From Sphingomonas sp. Root710 (lineage in GTDB: Bacteria > Pseudomonadota > Alphaproteobacteria > Sphingomonadales > Sphingomonadaceae), in assembly GCF_001429065.1 (NCBI RefSeq), contig NZ_LMIB01000001.1:505933-569932 (forward strand): a DNA stretch of 64,000 bases, in the 5' to 3' direction. Position 1 is the stretch's first letter. Each line of letters starts with the position of its first letter. The notes beneath the pieces were generated by a model, which was not told the origin of the DNA, did no database searches, and saw nothing but the letters and a program-made list of their open reading frames with translations. This document shows, piece after piece, positions 44,117 to 53,263 of this stretch. A program made the translations under genes and the position numbers.

Positions 44117-44890
44117 ATGTCCTATGAAACCCTCCTCGTCGAAACCCAGGGCGCGGTGACGATCATCCGCCTGAACCGGCCCCAGGCGCTCAACGCGCTG
44201 AATTCGCAGGTGCTGGCCGACCTGATCGACGCCTTCGCCAAATATGACGCAGATCCCTCGCAGCGCTGCGCGGTGCTGACCGGCAGCGAGAAGGCCTTCG
44301 CGGCGGGCGCGGACATCAAGGAGATGCAGGCCAAGGGCTTCGCGACGATGTACGCCGAGAATTTCTTCCAGGGGTTCGAGAAGGTCACCGCCACGCGCAA
44401 GCCGTGGATTTCGGCGGTCGCGGGCTTTGCGCTGGGCGGCGGCTGCGAACTGGCGATGATGGCGGACATCATGATCGCCGCCGACACTGCCAAGTTCGGT
44501 CAGCCCGAGATCAAGCTGGGGGTCGCCCCCGGCATGGGCGGGTCGCAGCGCCTGACCCGCGCGGTCGGCAAGTCGAAGGCCATGGACATGTGTCTGACCG
44601 GGCGGATGATGGATGCCGCCGAAGCCGAGCGCGGCGGCCTGTGCAGCAAGGTCGTGCCCGCCGCCGAGCTGATGGACGAGGCGCTCAAGATGGCGACCCT
44701 GATCGCCGGCATGCCGCCGCTCGCCGCGCTGGCCAATAAGGAGATGGTCAACGCGGCCTTCGAAACCGGCCTGGCGATGGGTCTCGTGTTCGAGCGGCGT
44801 CTGTTCCACGGCCTCGCGGCCACCGAAGACAAGGCCGAAGGCATGACCGCCTTCGTCGAGAAGCGTCCGGGCAACTGGACTGGGAGATAA
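44117..44890 (+). CDS. Enoyl-CoA hydratase
   Basis: This 257-residue crotonase has the oxyanion-hole segments [13 protein letters not shown] and [20 protein letters not shown], and the catalytic glutamates in [19 protein letters not shown]. In this operon it would hydrate methacrylyl-CoA to 3-hydroxyisobutyryl-CoA. It lies 11 nt after the hydrolase gene and one base before mmsB. Confidence 0.92.
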   Translation: MSYETLLVETQGAVTIIRLNRPQALNALNSQVLADLIDAFAKYDADPSQRCAVLTGSEKAFAAGADIKEMQAKGFATMYAENFFQGFEKVTATRKPWISAVAGFALGGGCELAMMADIMIAADTAKFGQPEIKLGVAPGMGGSQRLTRAVGKSKAMDMCLTGRMMDAAEAERGGLCSKVVPAAELMDEALKMATLIAGMPPLAALANKEMVNAAFETGLAMGLVFERRLFHGLAATEDKAEGMTAFVEKRPGNWTGR

Positions 44891-44891
44891 T

Positions 44892-45782
44892 ATGGCAACG
44901 GTCGGTTTCATCGGGCTCGGCAATATGGGCGGCGGCATGGCCGCCAACCTGGCCAAGAAGGGCCATGACGTGCGCGCTTTCGATCTGTCGAAGGATGCGC
45001 TGGACAGGGCGGTGGCGGCGGGATGCCTCGCCGTTGGCTCGGCGGCCGAGGCGGTCGCCGACGCCGAGTTCGTCGTGACGATGCTGCCGGCCGGCCAACA
45101 TGTCCGTGCGGTCTATGAAAACGAGATCTTCGGCGCGGTGCCCGCCGCTGCGTTGCTGCTCGATTGTTCGACGATCGACGTCGGTACCGCCAAGGCGGTG
45201 GGCGCGGCGGCGGCGGCCAAGGGGCTGGCGATGGTCGATGCGCCGGTGTCGGGCGGCATCGCCGCCGCCAATGGCGGGACGCTGACCTTCATGGTCGGTG
45301 GTAGCGCCGAGCATTTCGCCCGGGCCGAGCCGCTGCTCGCGCTGATGGGCAAGGCGGTGATCCATGCCGGCGCCAACGGTTCGGGGCAGGCGGCGAAGAT
45401 CGTCAACAACATGATCCTCGGCGCGACGATGGTCGCGACCTGCGAGGCCTTCGCGCTCGCCCAGAAGCTTGGCCTCGATCCGCAGACCTTCTTCGACATC
45501 TCGTCCAAGGCGAGCGGCCAGAGCTGGTCGATGACCAGCTATTGCCCGCTGCCCGGCGTCGGCCCGGAAACCCCGGCCGACCGCGACTATGAGGGCGGTT
45601 TCGCGGCGGGGCTGATGCTCAAGGACCTCAAGCTCGCGGTCGAGGCGGCGCAGGGCGTCGGGGCAAGCGTGCCGATGGGCGGTGCGGCCGAGCATCTTTA
45701 TCAGGCGTTCGCCAATCTCGGTGGCGCGGGGAAGGACTTCTCGGCGATCATCAAGCTGCTCGACGGCAGCTTCAAAGCGTAG
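44892..45782 (+). CDS. mmsB: 3-hydroxyisobutyrate dehydrogenase
   Basis: This 296-residue beta-hydroxyacid dehydrogenase opens with GFIGLGNMGGGMAANLAKKG (the NAD site). It continues with the substrate signature DAPVSGGIAAANGGTLTFMV and the catalytic lysine region GSGQAAKIVNNMILG. It oxidises 3-hydroxyisobutyrate to methylmalonate semialdehyde, the substrate of MmsA. It is the last gene of the operon; a hairpin terminator follows at once. Confidence 0.95.
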   Translation: MATVGFIGLGNMGGGMAANLAKKGHDVRAFDLSKDALDRAVAAGCLAVGSAAEAVADAEFVVTMLPAGQHVRAVYENEIFGAVPAAALLLDCSTIDVGTAKAVGAAAAAKGLAMVDAPVSGGIAAANGGTLTFMVGGSAEHFARAEPLLALMGKAVIHAGANGSGQAAKIVNNMILGATMVATCEAFALAQKLGLDPQTFFDISSKASGQSWSMTSYCPLPGVGPETPADRDYEGGFAAGLMLKDLKLAVEAAQGVGASVPMGGAAEHLYQAFANLGGAGKDFSAIIKLLDGSFKA

Positions 45783-45789
45783 CGAACCT

Positions 45790-45810
45790 CCCCTCCCTGT
45801 CAGGGAGGGG
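45790..45810. terminator. Bidirectional hairpin between mmsB and the ABC exporter
   Basis: A 9-bp perfect stem CCCCTCCCT/AGGGAGGGG with a 3-nt loop lies between two convergent genes, 3 nt from the exporter stop. T runs are weak on both sides. Confidence 0.55.
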
Positions 45811-45813
45811 AAG

Positions 45814-47592
45814 TTACGCCGTCACATCCTGAAACTGGAGACGCGCCAGGCGGGCGTATAGACCCTCTTGTGCGGTCAGGCTGGCGTGGGTGCCCTGTTC
45901 GACAATGCGGCCCTGATCCATAACCAGGATACGATCTGCGGCGCGAACGGTGGCGAGGCGGTGGGCGATGACGATTGTCGTCCGGCCCTTCATCAGCCGG
46001 TCGAGCGCATCCTGCACCAGCTTCTCGGATTCGGCGTCGAGCGCCGAGGTTGCCTCGTCGAGCAGCAATAGCGGCGCGTCACGCAGCAGCGCACGGGCGA
46101 TGGCGAGGCGCTGACGCTGGCCGCCGGACAGCCGCGCACCCGCTTCGCCGAGGAAGCTGTCGAGGCCATCGGGGAGCGCACGCAGGAAGGCGGCGGCGTT
46201 AGCGGCCTCCGCGGCGGCCCAGATGTCGTCGTCATCGGCGTCCCAGCGGCCATAGCGCAGGTTGTCGCGCGCCGATGCGCCGAAGATCACCGTGTCCTGC
46301 GGCACCACCGCCAGCCGCGCCCGGACGTCGCCCGGATCGGCATCGGGCAGGGCGACGCCGTCGAGCCGGATCACGCCCGACTCGGGATCATAGAAGCGCT
46401 GGGCAAGCTGCAGGATCGTCGATTTGCCCGCGCCCGACGGGCCGACAACGGCGACCACCTCACCGGGCTGGACGGTGAAGCTGACATCGTCGAGCGCGCT
46501 GACGTCGGGCCGGGTGGGGTAGCGGAAGCCGACATGATCGAACTCGAGCAGACCTCGGGGCGGCTGCGGCAGCGCCACGGGATGCGCGGGCGCGCGTATT
46601 TCAGGTTCGGCAGACAGAAGTTCGGACAGCCGCGCCGCAGCACCTGCCGCGCGGACGATATCGCCATAAACCTCGGCCAGTGCGCCGAACGCGCCCGCGA
46701 CGAGCCCGCCGGTCAGGATGAATGCCGCGATCGAGCCGCCCGACAGCCGTCCGGCGGCAACATCCACTGCGCCCTGCCACATCACCATCGTGATCGATCC
46801 GAAGATCAGGCCGATGATGATCGCGGTCATCACCGCGCGGACGCGGATGCGCCGCCGCGCGGTCAGGAAGCCTTCGCCGACCACCTCTGCGAAGCGTTCA
46901 GCCTCGCGGGCTTCCTGGCCGAAGCCCTGGACGATCTTCATCGCGCGCAGCGTTTCCGAGACGGTCGCGCCGACATCGGCGATGCGGTCCTGGGTGCTCT
47001 TCGACAGATTGCGCAGTCGCCGGCCCATGAAGATCACCGGCAGCATGACCAATGGAATGCCGAGCAGCAGCATCCCGGCCAGCTTGGGCGCGATCGCGAA
47101 AAGATAGATCACCCCGCCGATCGCCAGTACGATGTTGCGGAGCGCGACCGAGACGGTGGTTCCCACGACCTGCTCGATCACCGCGGTATCAGCGGTCAGG
47201 CGCGACGCGATTTCCGACGGGCGGTTCTCCTCGAAGAAGCGCGGGGCCAGGCGAAGCAGGTTTTTTTGCACCGCAACGCGGATATCGGCGACGACGCGCT
47301 CGCCCAGCCAGGACACGAAATAAAAGCGCAGCGCGGTGGCGAGCGCGAGGACGAGAACGATGATCAGCAGATAGCGGAAATAGGGCCCGACGTCGCCGCG
47401 CGAAGCGATGAAGCCCTTGTCGATCACCAACCGGAAACCGCCGGGAATGGCGAGTGTCGCGGCGGCGGCGACGACCAGTGCGCCTGCGGCGGCGGCGATC
47501 CGTCCCGGATAGGCTCGGGCGAAACGCCAGATCATCGCCAGTTCGCCGATCTTGCGGGCGGGGGCCTCCGGAGAGTCGTTCTTCTTCGCCAT
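45814..47592 (-). CDS. ABC exporter (permease-ATPase fusion, MsbA-like)
   Basis: This 592-residue half-transporter has six membrane helices (about residues 30-320) and then an ATPase domain with Walker A GPSGAGKST, signature LSGGQRQRLA and Walker B LLLLDEATSALD. It would act as a homodimer exporting lipid or hydrophobic compounds; the substrate is not predictable. The ATG at 47592 (MAKKND) is chosen over the 47643 start, whose extra 17 residues are arginine-rich and atypical. Confidence 0.92.
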   Translation of the reverse strand: MAKKNDSPEAPARKIGELAMIWRFARAYPGRIAAAAGALVVAAAATLAIPGGFRLVIDKGFIASRGDVGPYFRYLLIIVLVLALATALRFYFVSWLGERVVADIRVAVQKNLLRLAPRFFEENRPSEIASRLTADTAVIEQVVGTTVSVALRNIVLAIGGVIYLFAIAPKLAGMLLLGIPLVMLPVIFMGRRLRNLSKSTQDRIADVGATVSETLRAMKIVQGFGQEAREAERFAEVVGEGFLTARRRIRVRAVMTAIIIGLIFGSITMVMWQGAVDVAAGRLSGGSIAAFILTGGLVAGAFGALAEVYGDIVRAAGAAARLSELLSAEPEIRAPAHPVALPQPPRGLLEFDHVGFRYPTRPDVSALDDVSFTVQPGEVVAVVGPSGAGKSTILQLAQRFYDPESGVIRLDGVALPDADPGDVRARLAVVPQDTVIFGASARDNLRYGRWDADDDDIWAAAEAANAAAFLRALPDGLDSFLGEAGARLSGGQRQRLAIARALLRDAPLLLLDEATSALDAESEKLVQDALDRLMKGRTTIVIAHRLATVRAADRILVMDQGRIVEQGTHASLTAQEGLYARLARLQFQDVTA

Positions 47593-47786
47593 CGCCCGCG
47601 CCCTAAAGCGTGGCGGGCGAAAGGGAAAGCGCTTTGCGCGCACCCGAGAGCGCGATGTCTTTCACCTTATGGCAATCCGCCGATGCTATCCCCACATCGT
47701 TCATCGGAGCGCGGTTGCATCCTTCTCATTGCGCGATGCACCATTTTGGACGTAAAGCCGGGGGCGGGGTCGGTTGGGAGAAGCGT

Positions 47787-49007
47787 GTGCTGTACAATGT
47801 CTATGAGGTCCAGCGTTCGTGGATGTCCGCGGCCAGCGCCTGGGCGGATCTGAGCGGACAATGGCTCAAGAACCCGCTCAACCCGATGTCCTACGGCACG
47901 ATGGCGCCGATCATGGCGTCGGGACTCGACGTGTTCGCCCATGCTTCGGCCTCGCGCGGCAAGCCTGATTTCGGGTTTACCGAGGTGGAGGTGGACGGCA
48001 AGATGGTGTCCGTCACCGAGGAGATCATCCTTCGCAAGCCCTTCGGCCAGCTCAAGCGCTTCCGCCGCAAGGGGATCACCGGACAGCCGAAGCTGCTGAT
48101 CGTCGCCCCGATGTCAGGCCATTATGCCACGCTGCTGCGCGGCACCGTCGAGCGGATGATGACGCATCATGACGTCTACATCACCGACTGGCGCGACGCC
48201 AAGCTGGTGCCCGTCGGCGAGGGGCGCTTCGACCTCGACGATTATATCGATTATCTTATCGCCTTCCTCGAGAAGATCGGCCCGGGCACGCATATGCTCG
48301 CGGTCTGCCAGCCCTCGGTTCCGGCGTATGCTGCGACCGCAGTGATGTCCGCCGACAAGAATCCCTGTCGCCCGGCGACGCTGACGATGATGGGCGGCCC
48401 CGTCGACACGCGCGAGGCGCCGACGGCGGTCAACACCGTGGCGACCCAGCGACCGCTCGCCTGGTTCGAGCAGAACGTCATTCACACCGTCCCGGTCTTC
48501 TATCCAGGTGCGGGGCGAAAGGTCTATCCGGGCTTCCTCCAGCTGTCGGGTTTCATGGCGATGAATCTCGGCAACCACCTCGTCAGCCACTGGAGCATGT
48601 TCAAGCACCTGGTCGATGGCGACGAGGAGAGCGCGGATTCGACCAAGGCTTTCTATGACGAATATCGCTCGGTCTGCGACATGACCGAGGAGTTCTATAT
48701 CCAGACGATCGATGCGGTGTTCCAGCGCCACCTCTTGCCGCGCGGCGAGTTCCTGCATCGGGGACGCAAGGTCGATCCGGGTGCGATCACCGATGTCGGC
48801 CTGCTCGCGATCGAAGGCGAGCGCGATGATATTTCGGGCCTTGGCCAGACCAAGGCCGCGCTGACCCTGGCGACCGAACTGCCCGATGCGAACAAGAAAT
48901 ATCTGATGGCGGAGCGGGTCGGCCATTACGGCATCTTCAACGGCCGCCGCTGGCGTGAGCAGATCGCTCCGGTGGTCGACGAGTGGATTGCGGCGCATGC
49001 GCGCTAG
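47787..49007 (+). CDS. phaZ: Intracellular polyhydroxyalkanoate depolymerase
   Basis: This 406-residue cytoplasmic enzyme mobilises stored PHB granules. It starts VLYNVYEVQRSWMSAASAWA and has PMSGHYATLLRGTVERM. The nucleophile is a cysteine, C174 in AVCQPSVPAY, in place of the lipase-box serine, as in the PhaZ1 class of Ralstonia. The GTG start at 47787 follows GGGAG. The frame is open back to 47610 without family similarity. No PHA synthase gene is present in the window. Confidence 0.9.
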   Translation: MLYNVYEVQRSWMSAASAWADLSGQWLKNPLNPMSYGTMAPIMASGLDVFAHASASRGKPDFGFTEVEVDGKMVSVTEEIILRKPFGQLKRFRRKGITGQPKLLIVAPMSGHYATLLRGTVERMMTHHDVYITDWRDAKLVPVGEGRFDLDDYIDYLIAFLEKIGPGTHMLAVCQPSVPAYAATAVMSADKNPCRPATLTMMGGPVDTREAPTAVNTVATQRPLAWFEQNVIHTVPVFYPGAGRKVYPGFLQLSGFMAMNLGNHLVSHWSMFKHLVDGDEESADSTKAFYDEYRSVCDMTEEFYIQTIDAVFQRHLLPRGEFLHRGRKVDPGAITDVGLLAIEGERDDISGLGQTKAALTLATELPDANKKYLMAERVGHYGIFNGRRWREQIAPVVDEWIAAHAR

Positions 49008-50529
49008 GGCTTTCGCCCTCGCACCCATCATCGCGCTGACGCTTTCGCTCGGTGCGCCTCTCCAGGCGCAGGCAGCGGACGCATCCGCTGATCTTCCGGC
49101 AGCGATCGGAAAGGCGCAGGAGGCCGCATCGCGCGAAGATTGCGCTGGGGTGCTCGCGGCGCTCGATCCGGTCGTTCCCGGTCTTGGCGCGGGCGGAGAC
49201 CGGGACGCCGTCCAGCGGATGCGCCTCGTCTGCCTCGGTGCCGAAGGGCGCGCGGGCGATCTGTCAGCGGTCCAGCGCGAACTGGCGCAGACCATGCCCC
49301 GCGACGGGCTGGTGAAAGCGTTTGGGGCGCTCATCGCCGCTGATGAAAATCGCTTCGCAGATGCGGCGGAGCAGATCGCCGTCCTTGCCGACACATCGCC
49401 CAAGGCGCTGAATATCCTCACGGGGGCGTCGGTACGGGCCATTTCGATGCGTCTTGACGAGACCAAGGCGCGCGAGGCGCGCGATCGCATGCTCATTGCG
49501 CTCGCTCGCGCCGACTGGGAACCGTCGGACATTCCCGAACTGCGGATCGGCTTTGCCGAGGGCGCGATCGGGGCGCTGATCGACAAGGGTGAATCCGTCG
49601 AGGCCGAAGGCCTGCTGGAACGGATCGATCAACCCGAAATGCTGTCGTCGATGGCCGTCGACCGCCATTATGCGAAACTCTGGCCCGCGCTGGAGGCGCG
49701 GCTCGGCCCGGCAAGCGGGACATCGGTGGATCGTTTCGCACGCGACAAGCTCTCCGTCTATGCCAGCACCCCCGATTCGGAAGTCGCGCTGCGCGACGCG
49801 GTCAACGCCATGTTGCTGCTCGGCCGCTATCAGGATGTGCTCGACATGAGCGGCGATATTCGCGTCGCCGAGGGCATGAGCCGTGATGCGGTGCGCACCG
49901 TTCTCTATCGGGCGCGGGCGCTGGCAGCGCTTCGCCGCAATGACGAGGCCGATGCGCTGCTCGGCGGCTTCACGACACTGGACTTGCGGCGCGCGCCGAC
50001 CGCGTCGACCGCGCTGGTGAGCTATGCCGAGTTCCTCGATGAGATCGGCCGGCCCGCCAAGGCGCTGACCGTTGCTCGTAATACGCTGGCGCAGGCAGGC
50101 GGGCTCCTGACCGATCTCGGTAAGCGCTGGCTGGATCGCACCGCTGTCTGCTCGCTGATGGCGCTGGGCCGGACCTCCGAAGCGAACAGTGCGATGGACG
50201 CGTTGAAAGGGATGGCGGATCAGAATCAGCCCGCAGTGATTGAGGCGCTGCTCTGCGCGCATCGTTCGGTCGAAGCTTCGCAGATCGCGATAAAAGCCTT
50301 TCAGGACAATGATGTGGCGAGTGATCTGGTGTTGCAGTTCCAGCCGGGCCCGTCATTATGGGCCCCCACGCCGTCCCGCCTTCGCGACCTGTGGAGTGGT
50401 TTCATGACGCGGCCGGAGGTGAAGGCCGCATTCGATCGTAAGGGCCGCATCCTCCCGCGCAACCTGTGGCCCGGTTCCGCGCCGCGCACGATCCCCCGCC
50501 AGCCGGCCAACGGAGCGTCGCTCACCTGA
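48997..50529 (+). CDS. Exported helical-repeat protein, uncharacterised
   Basis: This 510-residue protein has a signal peptide (ALAPIIALTLSLGAPLQAQA) and an all-helical, alanine-rich body with TPR-like degenerate repeats (for example LYRARALAALRRNDEADALL and VARNTLAQAGGLLTDLGKRW). No catalytic motif was found. The ATG at 48997 overlaps the phaZ end by 11 nt, and its stop shares bases with the epimerase start (TGATG), so the three genes may be one transcript. A periplasmic scaffold is the best guess. Confidence 0.75.
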   Translation: MRARAFALAPIIALTLSLGAPLQAQAADASADLPAAIGKAQEAASREDCAGVLAALDPVVPGLGAGGDRDAVQRMRLVCLGAEGRAGDLSAVQRELAQTMPRDGLVKAFGALIAADENRFADAAEQIAVLADTSPKALNILTGASVRAISMRLDETKAREARDRMLIALARADWEPSDIPELRIGFAEGAIGALIDKGESVEAEGLLERIDQPEMLSSMAVDRHYAKLWPALEARLGPASGTSVDRFARDKLSVYASTPDSEVALRDAVNAMLLLGRYQDVLDMSGDIRVAEGMSRDAVRTVLYRARALAALRRNDEADALLGGFTTLDLRRAPTASTALVSYAEFLDEIGRPAKALTVARNTLAQAGGLLTDLGKRWLDRTAVCSLMALGRTSEANSAMDALKGMADQNQPAVIEALLCAHRSVEASQIAIKAFQDNDVASDLVLQFQPGPSLWAPTPSRLRDLWSGFMTRPEVKAAFDRKGRILPRNLWPGSAPRTIPRQPANGASLT

Positions 50530-51527
50530 TGGCGGTGCGCGCGGGGCCGAAGCTTAAGGCGCGGATCGAGACCTGGCCGGTGGCGGGCAGCTTCGTCATC
50601 GCGCGCGGTGCCAAGACCCATGTCGATGTGGTGACCGTGACGATCAGTGATGGCGTCCATAGCGGGCACGGCGAGGGGACCGCGATCTATTACCATGGCG
50701 AGAGCGCCGAGAGCGTGCTGGCGCAGGCTGCGGCCATGGCCGAAGACATCGCCCGCGGGATCGAGCGGGCCGATCTGCTGCGGCAGATGCCGCGCGGGGC
50801 GGCGCGCAACGCCATCGACTGCGCGCTGTGGGACCTCGAAGCTAAGCGCGAGGGGCGTCCGGTCTGGTCGCTCGCGGGGCTGGCGCCGCTCGTGCCGCTG
50901 CAATCGGCGTTCACCATTTCGCTCGGCGCGCCCGAGAAGATGGAGGAAGATGCGCGCAAGGCTGCGCGCATCTATCCGTTGCTCAAGCTCAAGCTGGCCG
51001 GGGAGGGCGATATCGAGCGGGTGGCGGCCGTGCGCTGCGGCGCGCCCGATGCCCGGCTGATCGTCGACGCCAATGAGAGCTGGACGGGACGCGACGTCTG
51101 CGCCGAGGCCGCGGCGCTGCTTCCTTACGGGGTCGAACTGATCGAACAGCCTGTGAGGGCAGGCGAGGATCATCTGCTCGACGGCGTGGTGTCTCCCATC
51201 CCGCTATGTGCTGACGAAAGCTGCCAGGATCGCGCGGATCTCGACCGCTGCCGCGGACGTTATGATGCGATCAACATCAAGCTCGACAAGGCTGGCGGAC
51301 TCACCGAGGGACTGGCGCTGGCTGCCGCGGCGCGCGACGCCGGGCTCGAGCTGATGGTCGGTTGCATGCTTTCGACCTCGCTCGGCATCGCGCCCGCCAT
51401 TCTCGTCGCACAGGGCGCGCGCTGGGTCGATATCGATGGGCCGCTGCTGCTTGGCGCGGACCGGCCCGATCCGGTACGATTCGAACGCGGGGTCGCCTTT
51501 CCCGCGCCGGCGAGCCTCTGGGGCTGA
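50529..51527 (+). CDS. Dipeptide epimerase / N-acetyl-D-Glu racemase-like enolase-superfamily enzyme
   Basis: This 332-residue protein has the muconate-lactonising subgroup pattern: the acid/base lysine in LLKLKLAG and metal ligands in LIVDANESW, VELIEQPV and PLCADES. The second lysine lies in INIKLDKAGG. Members epimerise L-Ala-D/L-Glu from murein or racemise N-acetyl-D-Glu (DgcA); the partner DgcN is not adjacent, so the exact substrate is open. It starts at ATG 50529, sharing one base with the previous stop. Confidence 0.85.
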   Translation: MAVRAGPKLKARIETWPVAGSFVIARGAKTHVDVVTVTISDGVHSGHGEGTAIYYHGESAESVLAQAAAMAEDIARGIERADLLRQMPRGAARNAIDCALWDLEAKREGRPVWSLAGLAPLVPLQSAFTISLGAPEKMEEDARKAARIYPLLKLKLAGEGDIERVAAVRCGAPDARLIVDANESWTGRDVCAEAAALLPYGVELIEQPVRAGEDHLLDGVVSPIPLCADESCQDRADLDRCRGRYDAINIKLDKAGGLTEGLALAAAARDAGLELMVGCMLSTSLGIAPAILVAQGARWVDIDGPLLLGADRPDPVRFERGVAFPAPASLWG

Positions 51528-51671
51528 TCAGGACGCTTCCGGCATTGCTTCCCTGATCGGCGGGCTGATAGACTGGCGGATATCGGTGGTTTTCGACGGT
51601 CGAACGAAGCTCGCGGAACGAACGCCGCCGCCACAGGTTGCCATCCCGGCGCGAACTTCGCGGGGGCTGGC

Positions 51672-52325
51672 ATGATGACGGACACGATATCGGATGATGG
51701 GGACGACGGAATGACACGGCGTACGGTGCTGGCTGCCGGTGCGGCGACGGCGGCAGGTCTGGCGACAGCCAAAGGCGTCGAAGCGGCCCCTAGCGGCCAG
51801 AAGACTCCTCCGCCGCCGATGCCGGTCACGTTGAAGGTGAACGGCAAGGATCGCAGCCTGTCGCTCGATCCGCGCACCACCCTGCTCGACGCGCTGCGGG
51901 AGCATCTCCATCTTACCGGCACCAAGAAGGGCTGCGATCACGGCCAGTGTGGCGCCTGCACGGTTATCGTCGACGGGCGGCGGATCAACAGCTGCCTGAC
52001 CCTGGCGGTGATGCATGACGGCGATGCGGTCACGACTATCGAGGGACTGGGTACGCCCGATGATCTTCATCCGATGCAGAAGGCCTTCGTCACCCATGAC
52101 GGCTATCAATGCGGCTATTGCACCCCGGGGCAGATCTGCTCGGCGGTGTCGGTGCTCAGGGAGATCGAAGCGGGGGTGCCGAGCCATGCAAGCGCGGACC
52201 TGATGGACATCGCCTTCTCCGATGCTGAGGTGCGTGAGCGGATGAGCGGTAATATCTGCCGCTGTGCCGCCTACCCCAACATCATCGCGGCGATCCGCGA
52301 TGTGGCCGGGAAGGCGCGCGCATGA
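51672..52325 (+). CDS. paoA: Aldehyde oxidase iron-sulfur subunit (PaoA/YagT-like)
   Basis: This 217-residue subunit has a twin-arginine signal ([19 protein letters not shown]), a plant-type [2Fe-2S] domain ([20 protein letters not shown]) and a second [2Fe-2S] domain ([10 protein letters not shown] and [14 protein letters not shown]). It would be exported folded with its partners to the periplasm, where the complex oxidises aldehydes. It overlaps paoB by 4 nt. The 51528-51671 gap before it likely holds the promoter. Confidence 0.92.
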   Translation: MMTDTISDDGDDGMTRRTVLAAGAATAAGLATAKGVEAAPSGQKTPPPPMPVTLKVNGKDRSLSLDPRTTLLDALREHLHLTGTKKGCDHGQCGACTVIVDGRRINSCLTLAVMHDGDAVTTIEGLGTPDDLHPMQKAFVTHDGYQCGYCTPGQICSAVSVLREIEAGVPSHASADLMDIAFSDAEVRERMSGNICRCAAYPNIIAAIRDVAGKARA

Positions 52326-53263
52326 AGCCCTTCACCTACCAGCGCGCCGCCGATCCGGTAAGCGCGGCGAAGGCCGCCGCCGAACATCCCGGCGCGCGCT
52401 TCATCGCGGGCGGCACCAACTTGCTCGACCTTATGAAGGTCCAGGTGGAGACGCCGACCCATCTGATCGACGTCAACCATCTCGGCCTCGATCGCATCGA
52501 GACGACCGATCAGGGCGGTCTGCGGATCGGGGCCCTGGTCCGCAACACCGATCTTGCCGCCGACAAACGGGTACGGCGCGACTATGCGGTGCTGTCGCGG
52601 GCCCTGGTCGCGGGCGCGTCGGGTCAGTTGCGTAACAAGGCGACCACCGCAGGCAACCTGCTCCAGCGAACCCGCTGCCCCTATTTCTACGACACCACCA
52701 AGCCCTGCAACAAGCGAAAGCCGGGATCGGGCTGCGCCGCGCTCGGCGGGATCAATCGCGGTCTGGCGGTACTGGGAACCAGCGATCAGTGCATCGCGAC
52801 CAATCCGTCGGACATGGCGGTGGCGATGCGCCTGCTTGACGCGGTGGTCGAGACGGTCAGCCCTGACGGCGCGACGCGCGCCATCCCCATCGCCGATTTC
52901 CACAAGCTGCCGGGTCAGACGCCGCATATCGAGACCGTGTTGCAGCCTGGCGAGCTGATCACCGGGGTGGCGCTGCCCGCCCCGCTTGGCGGCATGCACA
53001 TCTATCACAAGGTCCGCGATCGGGCCTCCTATGCGTTCGCGCTGGTTTCGGTCGCGGCGGTCGTGGGGCCGCAGGGCCAGCGCTTTGCCTTTGGTGGCAT
53101 CGCGCACAAGCCCTGGCGGGTCGAGGCTGCCGAGACGCTGTCAGGTGCCGAGGCGATCGCTGCGTCGGTGACGCTGGGTGCGAAGACGACCGAGCAGAAT
53201 GCGTTCAAGCTGCCGCTGTTGAGGCGCGCATTGGGCGCGGTGCTGGCGGAGGCCAAGGCATGA
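52322..53263 (+). CDS. paoB: Aldehyde oxidase FAD subunit (PaoB/YagS-like)
   Basis: This 313-residue FAD-binding subunit of the xanthine dehydrogenase family has the FAD loop [16 protein letters not shown] and [20 protein letters not shown]. It also has the cysteine-rich insertion [20 protein letters not shown], which in E. coli PaoB holds an extra [4Fe-4S] cluster. It overlaps both neighbours by 4 nt. Confidence 0.92.
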   Translation: MKPFTYQRAADPVSAAKAAAEHPGARFIAGGTNLLDLMKVQVETPTHLIDVNHLGLDRIETTDQGGLRIGALVRNTDLAADKRVRRDYAVLSRALVAGASGQLRNKATTAGNLLQRTRCPYFYDTTKPCNKRKPGSGCAALGGINRGLAVLGTSDQCIATNPSDMAVAMRLLDAVVETVSPDGATRAIPIADFHKLPGQTPHIETVLQPGELITGVALPAPLGGMHIYHKVRDRASYAFALVSVAAVVGPQGQRFAFGGIAHKPWRVEAAETLSGAEAIAASVTLGAKTTEQNAFKLPLLRRALGAVLAEAKA